Shown here: positions 43,707 to 51,406 of the stretch, piece by piece | Position numbering within the stretch: the stretch's first letter is position 1 | Layout: each line of letters begins with the position of its first letter | Assembly: GCF_024362765.1 (NCBI RefSeq) | Contig: NZ_CP093302.1 | Coordinates: forward strand, 3,719,564-3,783,563 | Reading direction: 5' to 3' | Origin: Alkalihalobacillus sp. LMS6 | Lineage (GTDB): Bacteria > Bacillota > Bacilli > Bacillales > Bacillaceae_D | Length of the DNA stretch: 64,000 nt | Made by a program: the position numbers and the translations under genes | The notes under the pieces: generated by a model | The model's database searches: none | What the model was told of the DNA's origin: nothing | Seen by the model: the letters and a program-made list of their open reading frames with translations, nothing else

Positions 43707-43740
43707 CGAGCAGTGATTCTCATCGCTGCTCGCTTTTTTT
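43707..43740 (+). terminator. Terminator of the micro-peptide operon
   Basis: CGAGCAG and CTGCTCG form a stem with an inner GAT/ATC, followed by CTTTTTTTA. Confidence 0.9.
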
Positions 43741-43888
43741 ATTGTTCCGTTTGTTTCAGCTGATATACATATGCATAAAAACAACCATAATCTAGCCCCG
43801 CTTTCCTACCTCAACGTTTAACCTTTGGCAATTTCTCATAAGACTAGTATAGTATGAAGACAATGATGGCTTAGAAGGAGCTAACTAC

Positions 43889-44758
43889 ATGAAGCAGACG
43901 GCGCTTATAACAGGGGCAACGAGTGGAATCGGTTTTGAAACAGCTAAAATGTTACTGAACCTTCAATTTAAAGTCATTATCGCAAGCCGCAATCAAAAAA
44001 AGGGTCAGGCTGTCGTGCAGCAACTTCAACCTTACGGCGATGTGTCGTTCTATTACGTAGATCTTGCTGATCTGTCATCGATTCGAGCTTTTGCAGAATC
44101 CATTCAACAACATGTTCAGTCATTGGATTTGTTAATTAATAATGCTGGTGTTATGATACCCCCTTACCAAAAGACTGCGGACGGCTTTGAAATGCAGTTT
44201 GGGATCAACCACCTCGGTCATTTTGCCCTAACAGGTCTCCTGCTCCCTCTTTTAAACGCGTCAGCGAAAGCACGAATTGTTACGGTAACGAGTATAGCCG
44301 CTATAAAAGGGTCAATTGATTTTCAAAACTATAACGGAGAGGTTCGCTACCGAGCAATGAATTTCTATCGACAAAGCAAATATGCGAACTTTTTATTTTC
44401 TTGTGAATTAAATCGCAGGCTAGCACAGATAAAAGTCTCGACGATAAGCGTCGCTTGTCATCCAGGTCTCGCTTATTCAAACTTGCTTTCAAGAGGTTCT
44501 GGTGAGCAAGCACACTGGCTCATTCGCTCCTTTCTGCCACACGTTATCCAATCCGCTGAACATGGTGCAGCATCAACGATTTATGCTGCAACGAATAACG
44601 ATCTTCATGGTGGAGAATGGATTGGGCCAAGCGGGTTTCGAGAATGGTCTGGTGCACCTCGCGTTCATCAAACACGTCAAAAAATCGATCGAACATCTGA
44701 AGCAAAAAAGCTATGGACGCTTTCAGAATCATTATCAGGGATTCAATATTTATCATAA
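43889..44758 (+). CDS. Short-chain dehydrogenase/reductase
   Basis: 289 residues. The cofactor loop is TGATSGIGFETA (about 7-18), NNAGVM follows at 87 and the catalytic pair is YRQSK (about 164-168). VACHPGLAYSNL is the post-catalytic region of retinol-dehydrogenase-like SDRs. An Arg in ASRNQKKG suggests NADP(H). Substrate unknown. ATG 43889 follows TAGAAGGAGC. It is 12 bases before ribD and could be co-transcribed. Confidence 0.88.
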   Translation: MKQTALITGATSGIGFETAKMLLNLQFKVIIASRNQKKGQAVVQQLQPYGDVSFYYVDLADLSSIRAFAESIQQHVQSLDLLINNAGVMIPPYQKTADGFEMQFGINHLGHFALTGLLLPLLNASAKARIVTVTSIAAIKGSIDFQNYNGEVRYRAMNFYRQSKYANFLFSCELNRRLAQIKVSTISVACHPGLAYSNLLSRGSGEQAHWLIRSFLPHVIQSAEHGAASTIYAATNNDLHGGEWIGPSGFREWSGAPRVHQTRQKIDRTSEAKKLWTLSESLSGIQYLS

Positions 44759-44770
44759 GGAGTGTATGGA

Positions 44771-45880
44771 ATGTCTGACAACATTTATATGAAGCTTGCA
44801 CTTGAAAATGCAAAAGCTATGATTGGTCAAACAGGAGCAAATCCGGTTGTTGGCTGCGTAATCGTTCGTGAAGGCAGGGTCGTTGGAATTGGCTCTCATT
44901 TAAAAGAAGGCGAGCCTCACGCAGAAATTCACGCATTACGAATGGCAGGCACCCTCGCTAAAGACGCTACAGCTTATGTCACATTAGAGCCTTGTTCACA
45001 TACAGGCAAAACGGGTCCATGTGCAAATGCTCTCATTGAAGCGGGTGTTCGAAAAGTAATCATTGCCTCGCTTGATCCTAACCCAAAGGTTGCAGGAAAC
45101 GGCGTAAAGCGTTTGAAAGATGCTGGAATTGAAATTGAAACAGGGCTCTACGGTGAAGAAGCCTTTAAACTGAATGAAGTGTTTAACTATGCGATTGTGA
45201 ACCGACGCCCATTTGTGACATTAAAAGCTGCCATGTCTTTAGATGGTAAAATTGCCACAAAAACCACCCATAGCAAGTGGATCACCTCTTCTGCTGCACG
45301 TGAAGACGTACATCAGCTGCGAAGCGAACATCAAGGAATTGTAGTCGGGATTGAAACGGTCCTCAAAGATAACCCTTCACTTACTGCACGTATCCCAAAT
45401 GGACGAAACCCAGTAAGAGTGATTGTCGACTCCCAGCTACGCATTCCCCTAGATTGTTCAGTTGTCACTGATTATGAAGCACCAACGTATCTTTTCACTT
45501 CAGCCGAGCCGGAACATAAAGAAAAAGAAGACCAGTTAAAAGATTTGGGAATTGACGTTATTTATACGTCTGGTCAGCAGCATGTGAACCTAGATGAGAT
45601 GATGTCAACCTTGTTTTCACGAGGAATACATTCTCTGTTGTTAGAAGCTGGTGGGACACTCAACGCCGCTTTTATCGAGCATCAACTTGTACAGAAATAC
45701 TTGATTTATGTGGCACCAAAGCTAATTGGCGGAAAGAGTGCACGAAGTTTCTTTGAAGGCGAAGGAATTGAAACGATGGATTCTGCCACTGCGCTTACGT
45801 TCGCAGAAAGTAGTGTGATCGGTCCCGATCTAAAAATTACCGCCTACCCCAATTACAAGACAAGAAACCCACGTGATTAA
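44771..45880 (+). CDS. ribD: Bifunctional riboflavin deaminase/reductase RibD
   Basis: 369 residues from ATG 44771, chosen because TAAGGAG is eight bases away. The N-terminal deaminase domain has the zinc site GEPHAEIHAL (His, Glu) and LEPCSHTGKTGPCANAL (two Cys). The C-terminal RibG reductase domain has VTLKAAMSLDGKIAT, RVIVDSQLRIP and LLLEAGGTLNAAF. It performs two successive steps from GTP-derived pyrimidine to the ribityl intermediate. No ribE, ribAB, ribH or FMN riboswitch is in the window, so it is an orphan or second copy beside an SDR. Confidence 0.94.
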   Translation: MSDNIYMKLALENAKAMIGQTGANPVVGCVIVREGRVVGIGSHLKEGEPHAEIHALRMAGTLAKDATAYVTLEPCSHTGKTGPCANALIEAGVRKVIIASLDPNPKVAGNGVKRLKDAGIEIETGLYGEEAFKLNEVFNYAIVNRRPFVTLKAAMSLDGKIATKTTHSKWITSSAAREDVHQLRSEHQGIVVGIETVLKDNPSLTARIPNGRNPVRVIVDSQLRIPLDCSVVTDYEAPTYLFTSAEPEHKEKEDQLKDLGIDVIYTSGQQHVNLDEMMSTLFSRGIHSLLLEAGGTLNAAFIEHQLVQKYLIYVAPKLIGGKSARSFFEGEGIETMDSATALTFAESSVIGPDLKITAYPNYKTRNPRD

Positions 45881-45898
45881 ATGGTCACGTGGGTTTTC
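45866..45898. terminator. Bidirectional terminator at the ribD stop
   Basis: AAACCCACGTGA pairs with TCACGTGGGTTT over an 8-base loop, then TTCTTATT. It spans the ribD stop and the end of the convergent ABC permease. Confidence 0.8.
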
Positions 45899-48054
45899 TT
45901 ATTATGATAAGTGTAAGCTATTATGCCGACGAGAAATACAGCAACCGTCACCACTGCACTGAATAGCGTTGGCAAAACTTGATCAGTAAAGATTGTTAAC
46001 CCTAGCCAACTTGTTAAAAAGCTTCCAACCGTAACAAGAAAAAGCACCACTTTTTCTGATCCTCGTTTTGAAAACACTGTTAAAAAAGACAACCACAGGC
46101 TTATGCACAACGTAAGTAAGATTGGCAAAATCACGATCACATTAAATTGTTGCTCCGCGTGCTCTGTTGCAATGGTCCACGTGCCATGAGGAATTCCTGA
46201 TACGTACCATAACGTGGGGTACGCTTGAGCATATTGAGAATGAAAAATATACTCAAACTCAGCAATCCGAAGGTCTGTAGGCAAAAAATAGCTCGATGCT
46301 AATGTATCAGATTGAACCGAGCCATCTGCATAGCTAGCAGGGATGATAATCGTATCCCAATCAAACCCAAGCTCCGTATCCGCACTATAAGCATGAAAAG
46401 TACGTTCCTCTTCACTCGACTCTCCAAACTCTGTCTCTTGATCAACATTATCCCCGTGGTTCATGTACGAGACTTCAACTTCACTCCCTTCAAATTGTAC
46501 TGCCTCCAACCCATTATCCCTTGTAGCATTAATGTGCACAGCAGGATAATCATGACGTTGTATCTCTTGCCACTCCGATTTACTCCAGCCGATTTGATTT
46601 AAAAACTCTGGCCAATCTTTATCTTCAATGACGAGCACTCGAGATTGATACAACGATTCTTGACCATGCTCCATAGTCGAGATTCTCCAACCAATCAACT
46701 CTTTTAAATAGAGATACGCCAATTCATCATGCAAGTTTGCGGCTAAATCGTCTATCATTTGTACATCTCGCTCGCTGGATGAAGAGATTGTTAACGCTTG
46801 ATCACTATTCATCACATAGAAATGCGTTTCAATGTCTGCCTTATTTTCATTATGAAACGATGGATAATCTACTTGATTGTACAAAACCGTTGGGAGAAAA
46901 AGCAGAAAGAGTATGCTTACGATTCCCGCAAGCCATCGCTTATTCTTTTGTTTCACTTCTTTGCTTACGTGAAGCAATGTGGCTACAAATATGGCTAAAA
47001 CAATCCCACCTAAGATCATAAATGTATAATCAATCGGGATAGAAATTTGATTTTCAATATGCTGAACTCGATTGTAAAGCGAAGTCCCAAACAAATGACT
47101 CCATTGATCTCCAAATGCTTGAAAACTAATGTACACAACGAATACACTTATACTTAAACTAACAATTGAAAACGTAGCAAAGAGAATGCTAAAATACGTC
47201 CGAATGCGCCGTGGTGACATGCCTAAATAACGTAATGTCTTCAAGTACCGTTCATACCTGAATATTGAAACAAATTTCGTACATAAATATCCTAGAGCAA
47301 TCAACTGCAAGACAATGAGCAGACTATAAAAAGGAACCAATGCTTGGCTATCAGTCAGTTGTTGCAATGTAGACGTTTGATAGATTTGGTTTCTATGGAG
47401 CGCATACCCAAACTGCTCTCGCATCTCTGTAGAGACCTCGGCGATATGCTCACTATTTGTTACACCCATAATAAATCCGTTTTTAACATTTCCTAACGTT
47501 AATGCTGTTGGTGCATGAGGCACATTAAGATATAAATCTCTATAGTACCCAGTAATCTTCACTTCCTTCTGATGACCGTTATCAGTTTTAACAATAACCT
47601 TCTCACCAACTTGAACATTTTCCCCAAAACTAGCAGCATAAACTTGATCTAGTACCCATTCTCCCTCTTTCTTCGGCCACTCTCCCACAACTAATTCCGC
47701 GCCAGTTTCAGAAAAATAAGGAGCGCTTAACGTCTGTAACTCGAACTCCATCTTTTCCATTGTATACGTTTCTAGCTCACTTCTTAAAAACGAATGCTGC
47801 ACAAATTCATGATCATCGAAGAAAGCTTTTGCATCATCGTCAACCACTGATGAGGTATGCAGCGTATAGAGACCTGCACTTGTCCCATCACTCGATAGCT
47901 CGTTTACTTTAATGGTCTGTGTACCAACTTGAATCGTAAAAAGAATACATGATGTAGTAAAGAGGATAAGCCCTAAGTATGTAAGTATTTTTATGACAAC
48001 CTGTTTATGTAAGAACGAGGTGTGTCCAAACGTTATAAATCGAAAAAAGCCCAT
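45877..48054 (-). CDS. FtsX-like ABC transporter permease
   Basis: 725 residues. One span near the N-terminus (about 22-42), a large extracellular domain (about 50-230), then a cluster of spans (about 235-390) with FRYERYLKTLRYLGMSPRRIRTYFS, the usual FtsX cytosolic loop. A second long extracellular domain and a final group of spans (about 630-715) follow. This is the macrolide-exporter/lipoprotein-release or bacitracin-type (FtsX superfamily) design. The substrate is unknown. It starts 13 bases after the ATPase gene. Confidence 0.82.
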   Translation of the reverse strand: MGFFRFITFGHTSFLHKQVVIKILTYLGLILFTTSCILFTIQVGTQTIKVNELSSDGTSAGLYTLHTSSVVDDDAKAFFDDHEFVQHSFLRSELETYTMEKMEFELQTLSAPYFSETGAELVVGEWPKKEGEWVLDQVYAASFGENVQVGEKVIVKTDNGHQKEVKITGYYRDLYLNVPHAPTALTLGNVKNGFIMGVTNSEHIAEVSTEMREQFGYALHRNQIYQTSTLQQLTDSQALVPFYSLLIVLQLIALGYLCTKFVSIFRYERYLKTLRYLGMSPRRIRTYFSILFATFSIVSLSISVFVVYISFQAFGDQWSHLFGTSLYNRVQHIENQISIPIDYTFMILGGIVLAIFVATLLHVSKEVKQKNKRWLAGIVSILFLLFLPTVLYNQVDYPSFHNENKADIETHFYVMNSDQALTISSSSERDVQMIDDLAANLHDELAYLYLKELIGWRISTMEHGQESLYQSRVLVIEDKDWPEFLNQIGWSKSEWQEIQRHDYPAVHINATRDNGLEAVQFEGSEVEVSYMNHGDNVDQETEFGESSEEERTFHAYSADTELGFDWDTIIIPASYADGSVQSDTLASSYFLPTDLRIAEFEYIFHSQYAQAYPTLWYVSGIPHGTWTIATEHAEQQFNVIVILPILLTLCISLWLSFLTVFSKRGSEKVVLFLVTVGSFLTSWLGLTIFTDQVLPTLFSAVVTVAVFLVGIIAYTYHNKKTHVTI

Positions 48055-48067
48055 TTAAATCCTCCAA

Positions 48068-48718
48068 TTACCCTTCATATAACCGTCCATCTTTCAGGTG
48101 TAACATCCCATGCGCTAACTTTGCCCGCTCCCAATCTTCCGTCGTATAGAGAAATGTTAGCTGCCGCCCCCACGCATAGTGAATAAGTTTTTGTAATCCA
48201 TCAACATGACTAGGTGCTTCCATCATAAGGATCGAGGGTTTCGCGAGCAAAGCCCGTATGATTCGAACCGTTTCTTGTTCTGCAGTTGTTAAGTGTTGGA
48301 CTTTTTCTTTGCGTTTGTTTTCAACGTTAAAATAGTGAAAGAGCGGCATTAGCTCTTCCTGAATATCTTTCTGTTTCTTTGAAATCAGATTGTTGATGTT
48401 TAGATTACGCTCAACAGAATACTCTTGTATTAATGGTACACGTGCCGAAATGATCCCTATTTCGTTTCTCCGAACGTCTGCAATCTCTTCTTCATTTAAG
48501 CTTGTCATCGTATGTTTTCCAATCGTGATCTCTCCAGATATCGGCTTTTTCATTCCTACTAAACAATCAATGAGCGCTTCTGTTTCTGTTTTCTTTCGTC
48601 CAAAAATACTCACGTTTTCACCGTGCCGCACCGTGAGCTTTAAATCTTGTAAGAGTATCTCTTTTTTAAATCGATTACGCTGCCTTACTGTTAAATCGTT
48701 TACTTGTATGTGTTTCAA
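48068..48718 (-). CDS. Degenerate ABC-type ATPase
   Basis: 216 residues from TTG 48718 after AAGGAGG; the frame to 48850 has no ribosome binding site. It has the MacB-like order of blocks but the ATP motifs are worn. Walker A reads VSIFGRKKTETEAL with no GKS/T, the signature is LTTAEQETV instead of LSGGQ, and Walker B is SILMMEAPSH, which has lost its Asp but keeps the Glu. It pairs with the downstream permease. It may bind ATP weakly, act as a structural subunit, or the pair may need another ATPase. Divergent from the Nudix gene. Confidence 0.75.
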   Translation of the reverse strand: MKHIQVNDLTVRQRNRFKKEILLQDLKLTVRHGENVSIFGRKKTETEALIDCLVGMKKPISGEITIGKHTMTSLNEEEIADVRRNEIGIISARVPLIQEYSVERNLNINNLISKKQKDIQEELMPLFHYFNVENKRKEKVQHLTTAEQETVRIIRALLAKPSILMMEAPSHVDGLQKLIHYAWGRQLTFLYTTEDWERAKLAHGMLHLKDGRLYEG

Positions 48719-48785
48719 CCGTTTAATCCTCCTTGCTCCATTCACTATGCTATACTTAATTAGCGTTTTATAAGGAGGTATCGCC

Positions 48786-49436
48786 ATGAATGAAGAGAAA
48801 ATACATGTGTATACTAGCGCTCGAGAACCTATTAACATTACGGATCGCAAAACAGCTCACGAAAAAGGGCTCTGGCACCAGACTTTTCACCTGTGGATCA
48901 TGGATGTTTCAGAACACGAACCACAATTATACTTACAGCTCCGTAGTCAGATAAAAAAGGATTTTCCGAATTTATTTGATATTACAGCGGCTGGTCATTT
49001 ACTTGCTGAAGAAACGCCCCTAGATGGGTTGCGAGAAGTCGAGGAAGAGCTTGGACTATCTCTAACGGAAGAAGACATCTCGTTTATTGGCCAATTTTTA
49101 GATGTCATCCATACGGATACGTTTTTAGATCAAGAGTTTGCTTTATCCTACGTTTATTTTCAATCTCTTTCAGATAAAGGAATTCAGCTCCAAAAAGAAG
49201 AAGTTGCAGGTATTGTAAAAGTCCCCTTTTATCAATTTAAACAACTATGCTTTAACGAAACCTCATTCATGAATGCTACTGGATTTTATGAAGATGGCGG
49301 GCAACGTTTTACGATAGCAAAAAAGCTCACGAGAGACGATCTCGTTCCCCACTCTTTACCTTATTTGCAACAAACTGCTATAGCACTAGAAAACCAAATG
49401 AACGAACACGGTTCAAGACAAAGGAAGAGATCATGA
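48786..49436 (+). CDS. Nudix hydrolase (isopentenyl-diphosphate isomerase-like)
   Basis: 216 residues. It opens with REPINITDRKTAHEKGLWHQTFHLWI, typical of the YfcD/IDI-like Nudix group. The box is AAGHLLAEETPLDGLREVEEELGL. From the first Glu to Arg-Glu there are six residues, not seven, so the loop is one residue shorter than the usual GX5EX7REUXEEXGU. The metal-binding Glu residues are kept. The substrate, a nucleoside or isoprenyl diphosphate, is unknown. ATG 48786 follows AAGGAGG. Confidence 0.85.
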   Translation: MNEEKIHVYTSAREPINITDRKTAHEKGLWHQTFHLWIMDVSEHEPQLYLQLRSQIKKDFPNLFDITAAGHLLAEETPLDGLREVEEELGLSLTEEDISFIGQFLDVIHTDTFLDQEFALSYVYFQSLSDKGIQLQKEEVAGIVKVPFYQFKQLCFNETSFMNATGFYEDGGQRFTIAKKLTRDDLVPHSLPYLQQTAIALENQMNEHGSRQRKRS

Positions 49437-49450
49437 TCTCTTCCTTTTTT
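49421..49450 (+). terminator. Terminator after the Nudix gene
   Basis: A perfect palindrome (AAGGAAGAGATCA / TGATCTCTTCCTT) followed by TTTTTT. It overlaps the last codons. Confidence 0.9.
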
Positions 49451-49456
49451 ACTATT

Positions 49457-49999
49457 CTATGATACGCCTTCTCGTAAGCGCCCCATAATTAACTGATCAA
49501 AATATGTGCCGTTTACGAATTCTGCTCTCCGTAGTCGCCCTTCAATTTTAAATCCACAACGTTCATAAACACGAATTGCTTGTTCATTTCCGCTCCATGT
49601 GTCTAACTGGACACGCTGCAAATTAAGATCTTGAAACAAGAAATGGACGAGTAACTGTAAAGCTTCAGTACCATAACCTTTACCCCGTTCCGATGGATTG
49701 CCAACGGTAAGCCCAACGACTGCACTTCTAGCAATCGGGTTCACATCGCGATAATCACAGTTTCCGATATGTGTATTTGTTTCCACTATATAGATTGCAA
49801 ACACATTCTCTTGTTTCCGATCTCGAATAACTCGCTTATCGTAGAGTGCTTCTACCTCTTCGACTGTGACATGACTATACAATGCTGCATAGGATCCAGC
49901 GGCTAGTCGCGCCGTTTCTTCCTGATTCCGCCATTCAACTTGCCTAACAAAGTCACTCTTTGAAGCAGGTCTTAATTCAATTTTGTCTCCTTTGATCAA
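49457..49999 (-). CDS. RimJ/RimL-type GNAT acetyltransferase
   Basis: 180 residues. It begins IELRPASKSDFVRQVEWRN and has the acetyl-CoA loop VGNPSERGKGYGTEALQLL (about 109-127). The region after it, RVQLDTWSGNEQAIRVYERCGFKIEGRLR, is the diagnostic end of RimJ/SpeG-like enzymes. It probably acetylates an amine such as a protein N-terminus or a small polyamine; the acceptor cannot be predicted. ATG 49999 follows AAAGGAG. Monocistronic. Confidence 0.85.
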   Translation of the reverse strand: MIKGDKIELRPASKSDFVRQVEWRNQEETARLAAGSYAALYSHVTVEEVEALYDKRVIRDRKQENVFAIYIVETNTHIGNCDYRDVNPIARSAVVGLTVGNPSERGKGYGTEALQLLVHFLFQDLNLQRVQLDTWSGNEQAIRVYERCGFKIEGRLRRAEFVNGTYFDQLIMGRLREGVS

Positions 50000-50102
50000 T
50001 TAACAATCTCCTTTTTATTTTAGATTTGTTTGGATTATACACATGCAATATGTTCATAGCCATCACCCTTCCGTTTAATTATAAAAATATTATAACAATA
50101 AC

Positions 50103-51038
50103 TCATTCATCTGCATAGCCAGTGAACATTGCTCGTTCGTATTCGTGCAATAACTGATTTGCATTCACTGTCCAGGCAATTTTTTGCCGTCCCTCTTCGC
50201 TTCCTGTTCGCAAATCAATCATGGTCATCCCCTTTGCCTTTCCATTTGTAATGACATCAACATCGCGATACACGTAAGTCGATAAAGACGGTTGAACCAT
50301 GACTAGTAGCGGAACAATGTCATGAATTGGCGGACCAGGAAGCTGAGGTTGATTTTCTTTATAATAAGCCGTGTATACCGAAAGAAGCGCTTGGATCGTT
50401 TGACCGAATTTGGGGTGACTTGTTAAACGTTGTATAAGGGCAGGTGTAAACATCGCTTGAGATGTAATATTCAAAGGGGTAATAATCGTATTTAAATAGT
50501 TGAAAATAAATTTTGCGCTAACTGAATCGCCATAAATATTTGCTTCAGCAACAGGGGTTCGGTTTCCGGGCATGAAAAACGCTCCACCCATTATAAGTAT
50601 ATTTTTAATATATCGAAATTCGTTTTCAAATAAATTAAAAGCTTTTGCTAAAGCGGTCATTCTACCTAATTCTATAATGGTTAAATTTTGCTTGTATGTT
50701 AAGAGAATCGACCGTATTGTATCAAACCCTACTCTATTTCCAGGGAAATGATTCGGCGGAATGATTGAGCCCAGACCCGCTGGACCGTGTATTTCTGGAT
50801 AAGTCTCTTCATCAAACTCTGAAAAAGAACGAAAAGCAGCAGGGATGACTGGTACATGCGCAATCCCTGCTACTTTCAATATATAGTCTGCGTTTATAAT
50901 CGACTGTTCTTTTGTTACGTTCCCATAGCTCGTGACAATCCCTACTAACTCGATCTGTGGATGCATAATCGCAAGTATTATTGCCATGGCATCATCAATA
51001 CCAGGATCACAAAATAACAAGACATAATGTTTCATCAC
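50103..51038 (-). CDS. Nucleoside hydrolase (inosine-uridine preferring type)
   Basis: 311 residues. The calcium-binding cluster is CDPGIDDAMAI at 10-20, with NxxxAxxI-type ANIYGD and the late HD in GPPIHDIVPLL. MGGAFFMPGN is the base-binding loop. It cleaves the N-glycosidic bond of ribonucleosides for salvage. The start is GTG 51038 (AAGGAGG seven bases away) or the next ATG. It lies 32 bases after the CHY-zinc-finger gene on the same strand and may belong to the brnQ operon. Confidence 0.9.
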   Translation of the reverse strand: MMKHYVLLFCDPGIDDAMAIILAIMHPQIELVGIVTSYGNVTKEQSIINADYILKVAGIAHVPVIPAAFRSFSEFDEETYPEIHGPAGLGSIIPPNHFPGNRVGFDTIRSILLTYKQNLTIIELGRMTALAKAFNLFENEFRYIKNILIMGGAFFMPGNRTPVAEANIYGDSVSAKFIFNYLNTIITPLNITSQAMFTPALIQRLTSHPKFGQTIQALLSVYTAYYKENQPQLPGPPIHDIVPLLVMVQPSLSTYVYRDVDVITNGKAKGMTMIDLRTGSEEGRQKIAWTVNANQLLHEYERAMFTGYADE

Positions 51039-51070
51039 TTGCGTTCCTCCTTCATACGATCTTTCTAATC

Positions 51071-51406
51071 CTATGAATCGGAATCGCTCGTAATACCTTC
51101 AAAATAAAGATGATGGTGTAATGAACAATTTGTATTAAATTGTGCCTGACATAAAGGACAACAACTCGCCTGCACATATTCATGAATGGTTATCTGTCCG
51201 TGACAAGCACCACACAAAATAGCTCTTTGAGTAAATTCAGTTTGTTTCCATTGCTTTCTCTTATGATCAACCGCTTCATCATGACACTTATAACAAGGAT
51301 AGAAGTCACCACAACATGCAAATTTAATGGCAACAATATCAAATTGCGTTTGATAATGTACGCATCGCGTCTGTTGATCAACGACTTTTCCTTTTATTAT
51401 CGTCAC
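51071..51406 (-). CDS. CHY-type zinc finger protein
   Basis: 111 residues. It has the CHY pattern RCVHYQT, CCGDFYPCYKCHDE, CGACH, then CCPLC. It is rich in Cys and His and short of any catalytic motif. CHY zinc fingers are compact structural domains that in bacteria are of unknown role. ATG 51406 overlaps the brnQ stop as ATGA (51403-51406), so it is translationally coupled to the transporter. Confidence 0.88.
   Translation of the reverse strand: MTIIKGKVVDQQTRCVHYQTQFDIVAIKFACCGDFYPCYKCHDEAVDHKRKQWKQTEFTQRAILCGACHGQITIHEYVQASCCPLCQAQFNTNCSLHHHLYFEGITSDSDS

Larger units (their letters stand above)
43417..43737 (+). repeat. Three tandem 107-base units encoding micro-peptides
   Basis: Units begin at 43417, 43524 and 43631. 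Units 1 and 2 are identical over the coding part except three synonymous changes (codons 5, 12, 16), and 35 bases after the stop codons are identical, including AAAACTTTTTTCAGGAGGTG. Unit 3 is more diverged, with five conservative residue changes. Confidence 0.9.

Noticed and set aside
44500-44760. FMN riboswitch in front of ribD
   Set aside because: The sequence is occupied by the SDR coding region, and none of the conserved RFN blocks is visible.
48390-48773. 127-residue open frame antisense to the degenerate ABC ATPase
   Set aside because: The minus-strand gene has a strong ribosome binding site and a family match; the plus frame has neither.
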